From contig CAIRUC010000038.1 of NCBI GenBank assembly GCA_903881665.1, positions 1 to 55,333 of the forward strand: 55,333 nt of DNA, in the 5' to 3' direction. The position numbers were made by a program, and so were the translations under genes. The notes under the pieces are model-generated. The model made no database searches, was not told the origin of the DNA, and worked only from the letters and a program-made list of their open reading frames with translations. Positions 42,871-51,627 of the stretch are shown here, in pieces. The stretch's first letter is position 1; every line of letters starts with the position of its first letter. This DNA is from an uncultured Bacteroidota bacterium. GTDB taxonomy: Bacteria; Bacteroidota; Bacteroidia; AKYH767-A; OLB10.

Positions 42871-45306
42871 ATGGCAAAAAAGAAAATATCCCCAATTAAC
42901 GAGGATTTTGACTTTAAATTATTTATTACCATAGCAAAGAAAAACTTGCTTTGGTTTTCACTTTTCATGTTGGTATCAATTTTTACTGCGCTCTTAATAT
43001 TAAGATACACAGCACCTACCTATGAATCGTCTTTGATTTTAAAAATCGCAAATGAGGATCAAGCCCAAATTGTTTTAGGTATTAACGCGAAATCACCAAT
43101 CAATCCAGATAACGTTAATCAAATAGCTGGAGACATTGAATTAATTAAATCTAAAATCATTGTAGACCGAGCGATAAATCAGTTGCCTTTAAAAGTATCC
43201 TACTACTCTAAAGGCGCGGTATTAATCAATGAGCTTTACAAACAATCTCCTTTCATTGTCGACTTTACCATTAAAGATTCATCAATTCTAGGAACAGCTA
43301 TACTAATTGATTTCAAAAGCAAAAATACCATTAACATTAGTTATTTGTCGCCGGCTACTGGAAAAAAAATATCTAATGTCTACTATGCTAATAAATGGAT
43401 TAACCTTCCTGAAGCCAACATTAAAATAAATATTGAAGATTTTAATGAAATAAATTCAACACAAAAGGAATTAAGTAAAGACGTATTCTTCTTTACAATT
43501 AACAACATGAGCTTTGTTAGTAAGCAATTTGTTAATGACATAAGTGTTGCCATTTTAAATCCTGAAGCGCATACAATTCAAGTTAAACTCAAGGATAAAA
43601 ATGCAAGAAAAGCTGCAGATGTAGTTAATGCATTAGCTGAAGAATTTAATCGCTATGACGTAGAAAAAAACTCAGAAGTAGCGAATAAAATTCTTGACTT
43701 CATTGATAAAACGATACAAAACATCGACAATGAATTAGCTAATTCTGAAAACTCCATCGAGTTTTTTAAACGCCACAACAAAATAATTTCGCCAGAACAA
43801 GCTATCTTATCTGTAACATCAAGACAAAACAATCTTGAAGACCAGCTTCATGCAATAAAAACAGAATTAGCCATTTTCGAATCAATAAGTAAAGAAATAA
43901 AAACCAATTCTGACGTCACTAATTTCATCCTAAGTCTTGCAGGGTCATCTAACGATGATCAATTTATTTCACAGCTTACCCGTCTTCAACAACTAGTTGA
44001 CGAACTCGACCAAGTAAAAATTCAAGCCACTGAAAATGCTGAGGTAACAAAATCAATTGAAATAAGAATAAAGAATCAAAAAAACCTATTACAAGAAACG
44101 ATTAATAATGAAGAATCCTCATTAAAAAATCAAAGTAGAGAACTTGAAAAGTTAATAAATGACGCAGACTATAAACTAGGGAAAATTCCAGGTCAACAAG
44201 CTGAATATGGAAGACTTCAAAGATTATTTACTATTAATGAAAAATTCTACAATTTATTATTAGAAAAGAAAGCGGAATTTTCAATTACGAAAGCGGGGTA
44301 TGTTCCAAAGCATGTGGTACTGCAAGAAGCTTCGCCAAACTCACCACCTATATCACCAAATAGAGCATTAATAATTAGTATATGCTTAATGATTGGTTTT
44401 ATAATAAGCTTTATATTAATTACTGTTCGTTACTTATTATACAATGAGATAAATGCATTAGAAGAAATCGGCCAATACACCGATGCTGCTTTATTAGGAA
44501 TTGTACCAAAATACAAAAGGGAAATTCCGGTTTCTCAACTTTTAGTCGATAAAAATCCTAAGTCGGTAATTTCAGAATCATTCCGATCAATCAGAACAAA
44601 CTTACAGTTTATTGCAAATGAAAACGAGTCTAAATTAATTGCAGTAACTTCTACAATATCGGGAGAAGGAAAAACATTTAATGCTATTAATCTAGCAGGA
44701 GTAATTGCATTTTCGGGTAAACGTGTAATAATTCTTGACCTTGACATGAGAAAACCGAAAATCCACCTTGGATTTAACGTTGAAAATGAAAGAGGAATTA
44801 GCACTTTATTAATTGGAAAAGATTTAGTAGAAAATTGTATTACGCATAGTTCACTTGCCAACCTTGACTTTATTACAGCAGGCCCTATTCCACCTAATCC
44901 AGCAGAGTTAATCATTAATAATAGAATGAAAGAACTCTTAGATTATTTAAAAGGCAAATACGATATTATTATTGCAGATTTACCCCCTGTAGGAATTGTA
45001 AGTGATGGAATTCCGATTCTTCAATTAGCAGATTATCCGTTGTACATTTTGAGAGCAAACTACTCTAGAAAAATGTTTATTGCTCAACTTAATAAATTAA
45101 TGACGGAAAACAAGGTTACAAACTTGTCGGTTATCCTTAACGGAGTTGAAATGTCGCGATTGAAGTATGGCTATGGGTATGGATATAGCTACGGATATGG
45201 GTACGGGTACGGGTATAGTTACGGTTACGGTTATTACGAAGAAGACGATCAGCCCAAAACATTTGTTGAAAAGTTAAGACATTTTATCTCTAAAAGAGAT
45301 GCCTAA
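42871..45306 (+). CDS. Wzc-like polysaccharide copolymerase and tyrosine autokinase
   Basis: An 811-residue bacterial tyrosine kinase fused to a Wzz-type chain-length domain. Two membrane helices (about 28-48 and 497-520) flank a periplasmic coiled-coil domain (about 270-470). The cytoplasmic kinase has Walker A 'STISGEGKT' (about residue 593), A' 'VIILDLDMRKPK' and Walker B 'IIIADLPPVG'. The tail is a striking tyrosine cluster: 13 tyrosines in 24 residues (about 766-789) as YG/YS repeats. Autophosphorylation of this tail controls polymerisation and export in E. coli Wzc. Works with the Wza-like protein upstream. Confidence 0.95.
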   Translation: MAKKKISPINEDFDFKLFITIAKKNLLWFSLFMLVSIFTALLILRYTAPTYESSLILKIANEDQAQIVLGINAKSPINPDNVNQIAGDIELIKSKIIVDRAINQLPLKVSYYSKGAVLINELYKQSPFIVDFTIKDSSILGTAILIDFKSKNTINISYLSPATGKKISNVYYANKWINLPEANIKINIEDFNEINSTQKELSKDVFFFTINNMSFVSKQFVNDISVAILNPEAHTIQVKLKDKNARKAADVVNALAEEFNRYDVEKNSEVANKILDFIDKTIQNIDNELANSENSIEFFKRHNKIISPEQAILSVTSRQNNLEDQLHAIKTELAIFESISKEIKTNSDVTNFILSLAGSSNDDQFISQLTRLQQLVDELDQVKIQATENAEVTKSIEIRIKNQKNLLQETINNEESSLKNQSRELEKLINDADYKLGKIPGQQAEYGRLQRLFTINEKFYNLLLEKKAEFSITKAGYVPKHVVLQEASPNSPPISPNRALIISICLMIGFIISFILITVRYLLYNEINALEEIGQYTDAALLGIVPKYKREIPVSQLLVDKNPKSVISESFRSIRTNLQFIANENESKLIAVTSTISGEGKTFNAINLAGVIAFSGKRVIILDLDMRKPKIHLGFNVENERGISTLLIGKDLVENCITHSSLANLDFITAGPIPPNPAELIINNRMKELLDYLKGKYDIIIADLPPVGIVSDGIPILQLADYPLYILRANYSRKMFIAQLNKLMTENKVTNLSVILNGVEMSRLKYGYGYGYSYGYGYGYGYSYGYGYYEEDDQPKTFVEKLRHFISKRDA

Positions 45307-45308
45307 AG

Positions 45309-45854
45309 ATGGATATTAAGAAGTTTAATATTGATGGGCCACTATTGTTAGTGCCGAAGGTGTTTGATGATGAAAGAGGATATTTCTTTGAATCTTTCCA
45401 CAGTGATAAATACAAAGATGCAGGTATTCCATGTCATTTTATTCAAGACAATGAATCGAAATCTTCAAAAGGAGTTCTTAGAGGATTGCATTTCCAAAAC
45501 CCACCCTTCGACCAAGGAAAATTAGTAAGAGTGGCGCACGGTAAAGTATTAGATATTGCAGTAGATATTCGTAAAAATTCTGCTACTTACGGAATGCATA
45601 TCGCTGTAGAATTATCAGGTGACAATAAGTTGCAATTATGGATTCCTCCCGGTTTCGCACATGGATTTGTATCATTATCAGACGAAACTATTTTCATATA
45701 CAAGTGCACTAACGTTTATAACAAGGAGTCAGAAGATGGTATATTGTGGAACGATGCTGATTTAAACATCAATTGGGGAATCGATAATCCTCTTGTATCT
45801 AATAAAGATTTGGTTTTGCAACCTTTTAAAACCTTCAACTCAAAGTTTATTTAG
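45309..45854 (+). CDS. rfbC: dTDP-4-dehydrorhamnose 3,5-epimerase
   Basis: A 181-residue cupin epimerase in dTDP-L-rhamnose synthesis (RmlC). Catalytic His61 in 'VLRGLHFQNPP' and Tyr131 in 'ETIFIYKCTN' are present, as is 'WIPPGFAHGFVSLSDE'. It starts 2 bases after the kinase stop codon. The other rhamnose genes (rmlA, rmlB, rmlD) are not in the window and must lie elsewhere, or the enzyme acts in a different deoxysugar route. Confidence 0.95.
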   Translation: MDIKKFNIDGPLLLVPKVFDDERGYFFESFHSDKYKDAGIPCHFIQDNESKSSKGVLRGLHFQNPPFDQGKLVRVAHGKVLDIAVDIRKNSATYGMHIAVELSGDNKLQLWIPPGFAHGFVSLSDETIFIYKCTNVYNKESEDGILWNDADLNINWGIDNPLVSNKDLVLQPFKTFNSKFI

Positions 45855-45874
45855 TAACAATAAAAAGTTAAAGT

Positions 45875-47005
45875 ATGGATTTATTTACCAATAAAATTTA
45901 TATGATTTGTATCGGATACTTTCTGGTATTATTCATATTCTCATTGATGGTAAATGCCTTGTTTCTACGCTTTTTCAAAACACTTGGCATTAGAAATCAC
46001 AGCGACGGCACAGTAATTCGTTGGGGAGCCATGTCGAAACCAGCAGTTGGAGGCATCACCTTTTATATAATGTTTCTTTTATCCGTTGCGAGTTATTCAA
46101 TTTTATTTGAGCCATCACAACAAATTTATCAAATGGGATTTGTTGGATTGCTTCTTGCTTGTGCCGCAGGTTTCATTATCGGTTTAGCTGACGATGCGTA
46201 CGATACTCGTCCTTTATTAAAATTCGGAATTCAAATTTTATCAGGATTAATTCTTATTGCATCGGGGATCTACATTAAAATTTTTCCTTACCAATCTTTA
46301 AACTATGTATTTACTTTGTTTTGGGTAGTTGGTATCATGAATTCAGTGAATATGCTAGATAATATGGACGGAATTACAAGTATTGTTACCATTGGAATTA
46401 TAGCGAATACTATTTACCGCATTATCGGTCATTTCGATTTTAACAATTTGCATCTCCTCGTATTAATAGGTGTACTTTCTTCTGTACTAGCTTTCCTTCG
46501 ATTTAATTGGTATCCTTCGAAAATGTATATGGGTGATACTGGAAGTCAGTTTTTAGGAGTATTTCTAGCGGCAATGGGTATCATTTATTTTTGGAACGAC
46601 CCATACGCAAGTTTAACTCCCGCAACTGGAAAATTATTTTGCATTACTTTAATGACTTTTATATTACCCATACTCGATACTACAGTAGTTGTGGTAAATA
46701 GATTATCAAATGGTCAATCGCCTTTTGTTGGGGGAAAAGATCATACTACACATAGCTTAGCGTATTTAGGATTAAGCGATAGCCAAGTAGCGTTAGTGTT
46801 TTTAGCTCTCGCTTTATGTTCTCTATCATTGAACATAATGATTTCCGAATTTCTTACCGAGTGGACTTATCTGTATACCGCTTTGTTTGTGGGCTATTTC
46901 GCAATGCTGTTATCCTTTTTCTTTTACACGACGCGAAATAAAAAAGCGAAGACAAGAGAACGCCTACATAAAATCAGAAAAATTAGTCCTGGAGAAGTCG
47001 CTTAA
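45875..47005 (+). CDS. WecA/TagO-like undecaprenyl-phosphate sugar-1-phosphate transferase
   Basis: A 376-residue polytopic membrane enzyme of the MraY/WecA family that puts the first sugar phosphate on undecaprenyl phosphate. Signatures: 'IGLADDAYDTRPLLKFGIQ' (Asp106-Asp107), 'NSVNMLDNMDGIT' (Asp162, Asp165) and 'MYMGDTGSQFLG', typical of the Mg2+-binding active site. About ten hydrophobic segments. It is predicted to initiate polysaccharide synthesis for the upstream export genes. It converges with trmD, whose stop codon is 5 bases away. Confidence 0.92.
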   Translation: MDLFTNKIYMICIGYFLVLFIFSLMVNALFLRFFKTLGIRNHSDGTVIRWGAMSKPAVGGITFYIMFLLSVASYSILFEPSQQIYQMGFVGLLLACAAGFIIGLADDAYDTRPLLKFGIQILSGLILIASGIYIKIFPYQSLNYVFTLFWVVGIMNSVNMLDNMDGITSIVTIGIIANTIYRIIGHFDFNNLHLLVLIGVLSSVLAFLRFNWYPSKMYMGDTGSQFLGVFLAAMGIIYFWNDPYASLTPATGKLFCITLMTFILPILDTTVVVVNRLSNGQSPFVGGKDHTTHSLAYLGLSDSQVALVFLALALCSLSLNIMISEFLTEWTYLYTALFVGYFAMLLSFFFYTTRNKKAKTRERLHKIRKISPGEVA

Positions 47006-47010
47006 AAACA

Positions 47011-47694
47011 CTACTCACCTTCGTTTAATAATCCAGGTCTTCTTTCTTTCGTTCGCTTTAATGATTGATCATATCGCCATTGATTGATATGTGCTTCGTG
47101 TCCCGAAAGCAATACATCAGGAATCTTCCATCCTCTAAATTCAGCGGGCCGCGAATATACAGGAGGCGCTACCATATTATCTTGAAATGAATCTGAAAGT
47201 GCCGATGTTTCGTCATTTAATACGCCTGGCAATAAACGAATGATGGCATCCGACACAACCGCAGCTGCTAACTCACCACCCGAAAGAACATAATTACCGA
47301 TACTAATTTCCTTAGTGATAAAATGCTCTCGTACACGCTCATCGACACCTTTGTAATGTCCGCAAAGAAGTATCAAATTTTTTGTAAGTGAAAGTTTATT
47401 CGCCATAGGTTGATCGAACAACTCCCCATCAGGACTCATATATATCACTTCATCATATTTGCGTTTCGATTTTAAATCTTCAATACAAAGAGCAATTGGC
47501 TCAACCATCATCACCATTCCCGCACCACCGCCAAAAGCATAGTCATCAACATTCTTATGCTTATTCACAGCGTAATCGCGAAGATTTATTAAATTAACTT
47601 CAACTAATCCTTTTTCCTTTGCACGTTTTAAAATAGAGTGACTAAAAGGACTTTCAAGTAATGGAGGGTGAATAGTAATGATATCGATACGCAT
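47011..47694 (-). CDS. trmD: tRNA (guanine-37-N1)-methyltransferase
   Basis: A 227-residue SPOUT-fold enzyme that methylates G37 next to the anticodon. '[20 protein letters not shown]', '[19 protein letters not shown]', and the knot '[20 protein letters not shown]' are diagnostic. The Bacteroidota -7 element lies only 4 bases upstream of the ATG, predicting a leaderless transcript. The usual rpsP-rimM-trmD-rplS cluster is not present here. Confidence 0.97.
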   Translation of the reverse strand: MRIDIITIHPPLLESPFSHSILKRAKEKGLVEVNLINLRDYAVNKHKNVDDYAFGGGAGMVMMVEPIALCIEDLKSKRKYDEVIYMSPDGELFDQPMANKLSLTKNLILLCGHYKGVDERVREHFITKEISIGNYVLSGGELAAAVVSDAIIRLLPGVLNDETSALSDSFQDNMVAPPVYSRPAEFRGWKIPDVLLSGHEAHINQWRYDQSLKRTKERRPGLLNEGE

Positions 47695-47698
47695 GTTA

Positions 47699-47706
47699 CA
47701 AAATTA
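47699..47706 (-). promoter_or_regulatory. -7 promoter element of trmD
   Basis: TAATTTTG on the minus strand ends 4 bases before the trmD start codon. The conserved N-terminus excludes a later start. Confidence 0.55.
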
Positions 47707-47733
47707 GCTTTTGATTAAATATAAACGAAACAA

Positions 47734-48165
47734 TTACAAATACTTCTTCATACTGTAATGCTGAATGGTGTCAAATAACAAAAATGTTTTTTCAATAATT
47801 TCATAACCGCATGCCACATAAAATGCAACAGCTAATTCTCTGGCCTGCAGAAATACAACCTTCGCACCCATTCGCCTTGCTTCCTCTTCTAGTGTATGTA
47901 GCAATTTTTTTCCAATTCCTTTACCATGAAGATTTAAATCGACAGCCATAAACCTTATTTGTGCTAAATCAGCACTATTCATTTGCAAACGACCAGTCCC
48001 TACCACTTCTTCATTATTATCGACCACCATACAATGATAACTCGACAATTCCATATCGTCCTTTTCTGAACCTTTTGGCTGACTCCACGGAGCACGCAAT
48101 ACGCTCCACCGCAAATCGTAATACGACTCCCATTCGACAGAAGTTTGAGGTTGTTTGATTTTCAT
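47734..48165 (-). CDS. GNAT-family N-acetyltransferase
   Basis: A 143-residue acetyltransferase with the acetyl-CoA-binding motif 'LNLHGKGIGKKLLHTLEEEA' and 'ARELAVAFYVACGYEIIEK'. N-acetylates small amines or proteins; substrate unknown. Its start codon shares one base with the CoA-transferase stop codon (TAATG), so translation is coupled. Confidence 0.88.
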   Translation of the reverse strand: MKIKQPQTSVEWESYYDLRWSVLRAPWSQPKGSEKDDMELSSYHCMVVDNNEEVVGTGRLQMNSADLAQIRFMAVDLNLHGKGIGKKLLHTLEEEARRMGAKVVFLQARELAVAFYVACGYEIIEKTFLLFDTIQHYSMKKYL

Positions 48166-49253
48166 TATTCTTTAACGTTAATCACTATATCAAATGCTAC
48201 AGTAGCAACTCTTTTACTAATTGAATTATCGAACTCAGTTTGATTTAAAATCATTCTCTGAGCATCAGGATTATCAAAAACTTCATCAATTCGATTTATC
48301 TTGCCCGCAGGTATTTTATATCTCTCGCACGCTGTTAAAAACTGCAAACAATTAACTTTACTTATTGCCATTTGTAAAATCAACTTCAATTGCACTCTAT
48401 TAATTAGCCGTAAATCGTTCGTCGAAAAATCAAAATCAGTACAAACAACAGGAATATCAATCACCTCACATAATGCATTAAACTGCAGATCGGTTCCGAT
48501 AGCTAACAATACATCTTTATCATCACTTGTAATAAACACTTCACCATATGGTGCAATATTAGGATGTAATGAACCTTGAGGAGTAGGAATGATTTTATTG
48601 TTCAACCAATTTGAGGCTTGATTTGCCAATGAGGACAATGCAGCATCATATAGATTTGTTTTAACAATGGACCCCAAACCCGTTTTTGTTTTTTGTAGTA
48701 TGGCAACTAATAAACCTTCCTTTAGTTGATGCGCGGCAAACAAATCAACAAATGCAATGGGCAACTTTAATGGTCCTGAATCACTTGTTCCGTTTATTGA
48801 CATCAAACCTGTTTCAGCTTGCAAAACCGCATCAAAAGCTACTTTCGTAGAATCAGTATATCCTGCAATTTCCCCAATAATTAACGAAGGAAACTTTTTA
48901 GCCAAATCAACAGAAACAAGATTAAGCTTGACATCGTCTCCTGCTTTAAAATTCGAAATCAATATATCAGCCGTTGCAATTAACTGCAACACTTCATTAT
49001 AATCATGTTGATTTAATAAATCAAAGAAAAGCACTTTTTTATTCCAATTTACAGCATGATAATAAGAAGAAGTATCGGAAGTAGGATCTTCACCCGTTTG
49101 TTTCCAACGACGCGTAAGATCTCCTCCAGATTTATTTTCCACCTTAATTACCTCGGCACCTAATTCAGCAAAAAACATACCTACTGCAGGTCCGGCCAAA
49201 ACGGAAGCTAGTTCCACAACACGAAGGCCTTTAAATATTTTTCTCCTCTCCAT
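48165..49253 (-). CDS. CaiB/BaiF (class III) CoA-transferase family protein
   Basis: A 362-residue CoA-transferase. Signatures: 'LRVVELASVLAGPAVGMFFA', 'LGAEVIKVEN' and the putative catalytic Asp in 'PIAFVDLFAAHQLKEG' (about residue 170 from the chosen start). Enzymes of this family move CoA between carboxylic acids such as oxalate, carnitine or bile acids; substrate unknown. I chose ATG at 49253 (MERRKIFKGLRV); the alternative ATG at 49280 overlaps the upstream amidinotransferase by 17 bases. It is coupled to the downstream GNAT gene. Confidence 0.88.
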   Translation of the reverse strand: MERRKIFKGLRVVELASVLAGPAVGMFFAELGAEVIKVENKSGGDLTRRWKQTGEDPTSDTSSYYHAVNWNKKVLFFDLLNQHDYNEVLQLIATADILISNFKAGDDVKLNLVSVDLAKKFPSLIIGEIAGYTDSTKVAFDAVLQAETGLMSINGTSDSGPLKLPIAFVDLFAAHQLKEGLLVAILQKTKTGLGSIVKTNLYDAALSSLANQASNWLNNKIIPTPQGSLHPNIAPYGEVFITSDDKDVLLAIGTDLQFNALCEVIDIPVVCTDFDFSTNDLRLINRVQLKLILQMAISKVNCLQFLTACERYKIPAGKINRIDEVFDNPDAQRMILNQTEFDNSISKRVATVAFDIVINVKE

Positions 49254-49263
49254 TACCGTTATA

Positions 49264-50151
49264 CTAGAATATTTCAGCAATCATACACCTAACACTTCCG
49301 CCGCCCAACAATTCAATTGCGCGCACATCAATCGGCAATAAGGAAGAATGAGATTGTAATAACTCAACTTGATCAAGACTTAATGAATCAAAAGCAGTCA
49401 TTGAACATATAGTAATTTTTTCGCCCTCCTCATTTATAATCTGCAGCATATTTCCGGCAAAGGAATTCATCTGCTCCAATGAAATCATTATAATCTCAAG
49501 TCCATCTGCAGTGAATGAATCCACCAAGAATGCTCGTTCCTCTAAACTAGATATTGCATCCAAAGCAATCACTACATATCCATTTCCGATATGCATAATC
49601 ACATTCGTATGATATATGGCTAATCCTTTATAATCAACTGCAGAGAATTGCACCGGAGTATAATTCAACTCGTCACAAACCATACTTAATAAACTGAAGT
49701 CTGTTCGAACACTTTCAGATGCATATGCTTTTCGATGAATGTGATCAAAAACAATACTTCCTGTTCCTTCTAGGTAAATACCTTCGTTTTCGAAAGAGGA
49801 AAAATCAACTACATGATCAGGGGAAATAGGCAAATCAATATTTCTTTCTCTCCTGCGATTTTCAGCCATCATCGGATATTTCACTATACTTTTATCATGA
49901 TGAAAGCTAATCCAATTATTCGGGAAAATAGCATCGGGTGCTTTTTCATCCTTACTTTGACTTATAAAGACACTCACTTTATTTAATGCCAACAGATCCA
50001 CCATCCTATCAAATTCGAGCATGGCTTGTTCATGCAAATTCGAATCGAAGGTTTTCTGGAAACTATTACTTGAAGCAGTTTGAGGATTACTAAAAAACAA
50101 AGCCGGTTTTACCATCCAAAACATACAAGCATTTTGAGAAAGGGGTTGCAT
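49264..50151 (-). CDS. Amidinotransferase/arginine deiminase-related (CtlX-like) hydrolase
   Basis: A 295-residue enzyme of the guanidino-modifying superfamily that hydrolyses arginine, citrulline or methylated guanidines. Catalytic elements: Glu129 in 'YLEGTGSIVFDH', His181 in 'LAIYHTNVIMHIGNGY', and Cys289 in the C-terminal 'LLGGGSVRCMIAEIF'. 'DAIFPNNWISFH' is also typical of the citrulline-utilisation hydrolase group. Substrate is inferred only from family. The aroQ gene is upstream by 19 bases and a CoA-transferase follows, so the operon mixes aromatic and nitrogen metabolism without an obvious pathway. Confidence 0.88.
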   Translation of the reverse strand: MQPLSQNACMFWMVKPALFFSNPQTASSNSFQKTFDSNLHEQAMLEFDRMVDLLALNKVSVFISQSKDEKAPDAIFPNNWISFHHDKSIVKYPMMAENRRRERNIDLPISPDHVVDFSSFENEGIYLEGTGSIVFDHIHRKAYASESVRTDFSLLSMVCDELNYTPVQFSAVDYKGLAIYHTNVIMHIGNGYVVIALDAISSLEERAFLVDSFTADGLEIIMISLEQMNSFAGNMLQIINEEGEKITICSMTAFDSLSLDQVELLQSHSSLLPIDVRAIELLGGGSVRCMIAEIF

Positions 50152-50170
50152 ATAAAATATCTTTCTTGAG

Positions 50171-50593
50171 CTACAATTTTATGAATGACGAAATCGCCAG
50201 TTTGTATCCGTCGAGACCTAAACCTGCAATTACACCTTTGCAATTTTTGGCCATCAAACTTACATGGCGATATTCTTCACGTGCATACACATTCGAAATA
50301 TGCACTTCAATCACAGGCGAAGCTATAGCCGCAACGGCATCTGCAATCGCCACTGAAGTATGTGTATAACCTCCCGCATTAAAAACAATTCCATCGACAC
50401 TAAATCCTACATTATGCAATGTATTTATTAATTCCCCTTCTACATTACTTTGAAAATAATCAATCACAATTGCTGGAAAAATAATTCGTAATTGATGAAG
50501 AAATTCGTCGAAACTTTGATTACCATAAACACTTGGTTCTCGATTACCCAATAAATTTAAATTGGGTCCGTTGATAATTACGATACGTTGCAT
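50171..50593 (-). CDS. aroQ: Type II 3-dehydroquinate dehydratase
   Basis: A 140-residue enzyme converting 3-dehydroquinate to 3-dehydroshikimate in aromatic amino-acid synthesis. 'IVIINGPNLNLLGNREPSVY' carries the catalytic Tyr region, 'FNAGGYTHTSVAIADA' and 'VIEVHISNVYAREEYRH' provide the catalytic Asn and His. ATG at 50593 is chosen for the conserved MQRIVIINGPN start; the ATG at 50632 would add 13 unrelated residues. Divergent from xerD. Confidence 0.96.
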   Translation of the reverse strand: MQRIVIINGPNLNLLGNREPSVYGNQSFDEFLHQLRIIFPAIVIDYFQSNVEGELINTLHNVGFSVDGIVFNAGGYTHTSVAIADAVAAIASPVIEVHISNVYAREEYRHVSLMAKNCKGVIAGLGLDGYKLAISSFIKL

Positions 50594-50651
50594 GACTACG
50601 AAAATACAAAACCATCGATCTCCGAACTGCATTTTTCGATAATATTTGACT

Positions 50652-50659
50652 TACATTTG
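50652..50659 (+). promoter_or_regulatory. -7 promoter element of xerD
   Basis: TACATTTG, 9 bases before the xerD ATG; it argues against the further upstream ATG at 50588. Short leader predicted; no clear -33 element. Confidence 0.5.
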
Positions 50660-50668
50660 CCAAACATC

Positions 50669-51571
50669 ATGAAAGCCTGGACACCCTACATCAAAGGATT
50701 TCGCAGTTACCTCCAACTGGAACGGTCACTATCGTCTAATACATTGGAAGCATACGAGCATGATATTGAAAAACTTTGCCAGTTTCTCGATTTCAAAAAA
50801 ATGGCCATCACTCCAGAAGGTATAAAGCACGAAAACTTACAGGAATTCTTAATGTGGATTCATGAGCTAGGCATGACAGCCCGAACACAGGCAAGGGTCA
50901 TTTCAGGAATTAAAGCATTTTATAAGTACTTGCTAATGGAAAACATGATGCAAGATGACCCAACAGAATTGCTTGAAGGGCCGAAGCTCGGACAAAAACT
51001 TCCCGATTTTTTAACAGTTGAAGAAATTAATGCCTTGATAGCCGCTATCGATCGAAGTAAGCCCGAAGGGGAAAGAAACAAGGCTATTATTGAAACTTTA
51101 TACTCGTGCGGACTCCGCGTTTCAGAATTGGTGAATCTAAAATTAAGTCTTTGCTTTTTTGATGTTGGATTCATTAAAGTTACGGGAAAAGGAAATAAAG
51201 AAAGAATTGTTCCAATTGGAAGTGTAGCCATTCATCAATTACAACGGTATTTTGAAAGTAACCGCAACCATATTCACATTAAAGCGGGTCAAGAGGATTA
51301 TGTATTTTTAAATAGACGAGGTGCCCGACTTACCCGTGTTATGATTTTCACAATAATTAAAGATTTGGCGCGCATTGCTGGCATCAGGAGCAGCATTAGC
51401 CCACATACCTTCCGGCATTCTTTTGCAACCCATCTTATTGAAGGTGGAGCCGACTTAAGAGCGGTACAAGAAATGCTTGGACATAGCAGTATTACCACTA
51501 CAGAAATATATACACACCTCGATAGAGAATATTTACGATCAGCCATTTTGCAATTCCATCCACGTGGATAA
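50669..51571 (+). CDS. xerD: Site-specific tyrosine recombinase XerD
   Basis: A 300-residue tyrosine recombinase that resolves chromosome dimers at dif with XerC. Catalytic residues are complete: Arg150 ('YSCGLRVSEL'), Lys174 ('VTGKGNKERIVPIG'), His246 and Arg249 ('SPHTFRHSFATHL'), His272 ('MLGHSSI') and nucleophile Tyr281 ('TTEIYTHL'). The N-terminal SAM-like domain 'LERSLSSNTLEAYEHDIEKL' is typical. ATG at 50669 is chosen by the MKAWTPYIKGF start. Its neighbour aroQ and full-length core fold identify it as the housekeeping enzyme, not a phage integrase. Confidence 0.93.
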   Translation: MKAWTPYIKGFRSYLQLERSLSSNTLEAYEHDIEKLCQFLDFKKMAITPEGIKHENLQEFLMWIHELGMTARTQARVISGIKAFYKYLLMENMMQDDPTELLEGPKLGQKLPDFLTVEEINALIAAIDRSKPEGERNKAIIETLYSCGLRVSELVNLKLSLCFFDVGFIKVTGKGNKERIVPIGSVAIHQLQRYFESNRNHIHIKAGQEDYVFLNRRGARLTRVMIFTIIKDLARIAGIRSSISPHTFRHSFATHLIEGGADLRAVQEMLGHSSITTTEIYTHLDREYLRSAILQFHPRG

Positions 51572-51597
51572 AATTTCGTTAATGAATTTTATTTCCT

Positions 51598-51605
51598 TAA
51601 TTTTG
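51598..51605 (+). promoter_or_regulatory. -7 promoter element of the reductase-channel unit
   Basis: TAATTTTG, 22 bases before the reductase ATG; no -33 element at standard spacing. Confidence 0.5.
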
Positions 51606-51627
51606 AACAACTTTAAACACTGCGAAT

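Noticed and set aside
50669..51571. Phage or integron integrase
   Set aside because: Core XerD features, housekeeping neighbours (aroQ) and no attachment site, tRNA or phage genes next to it.
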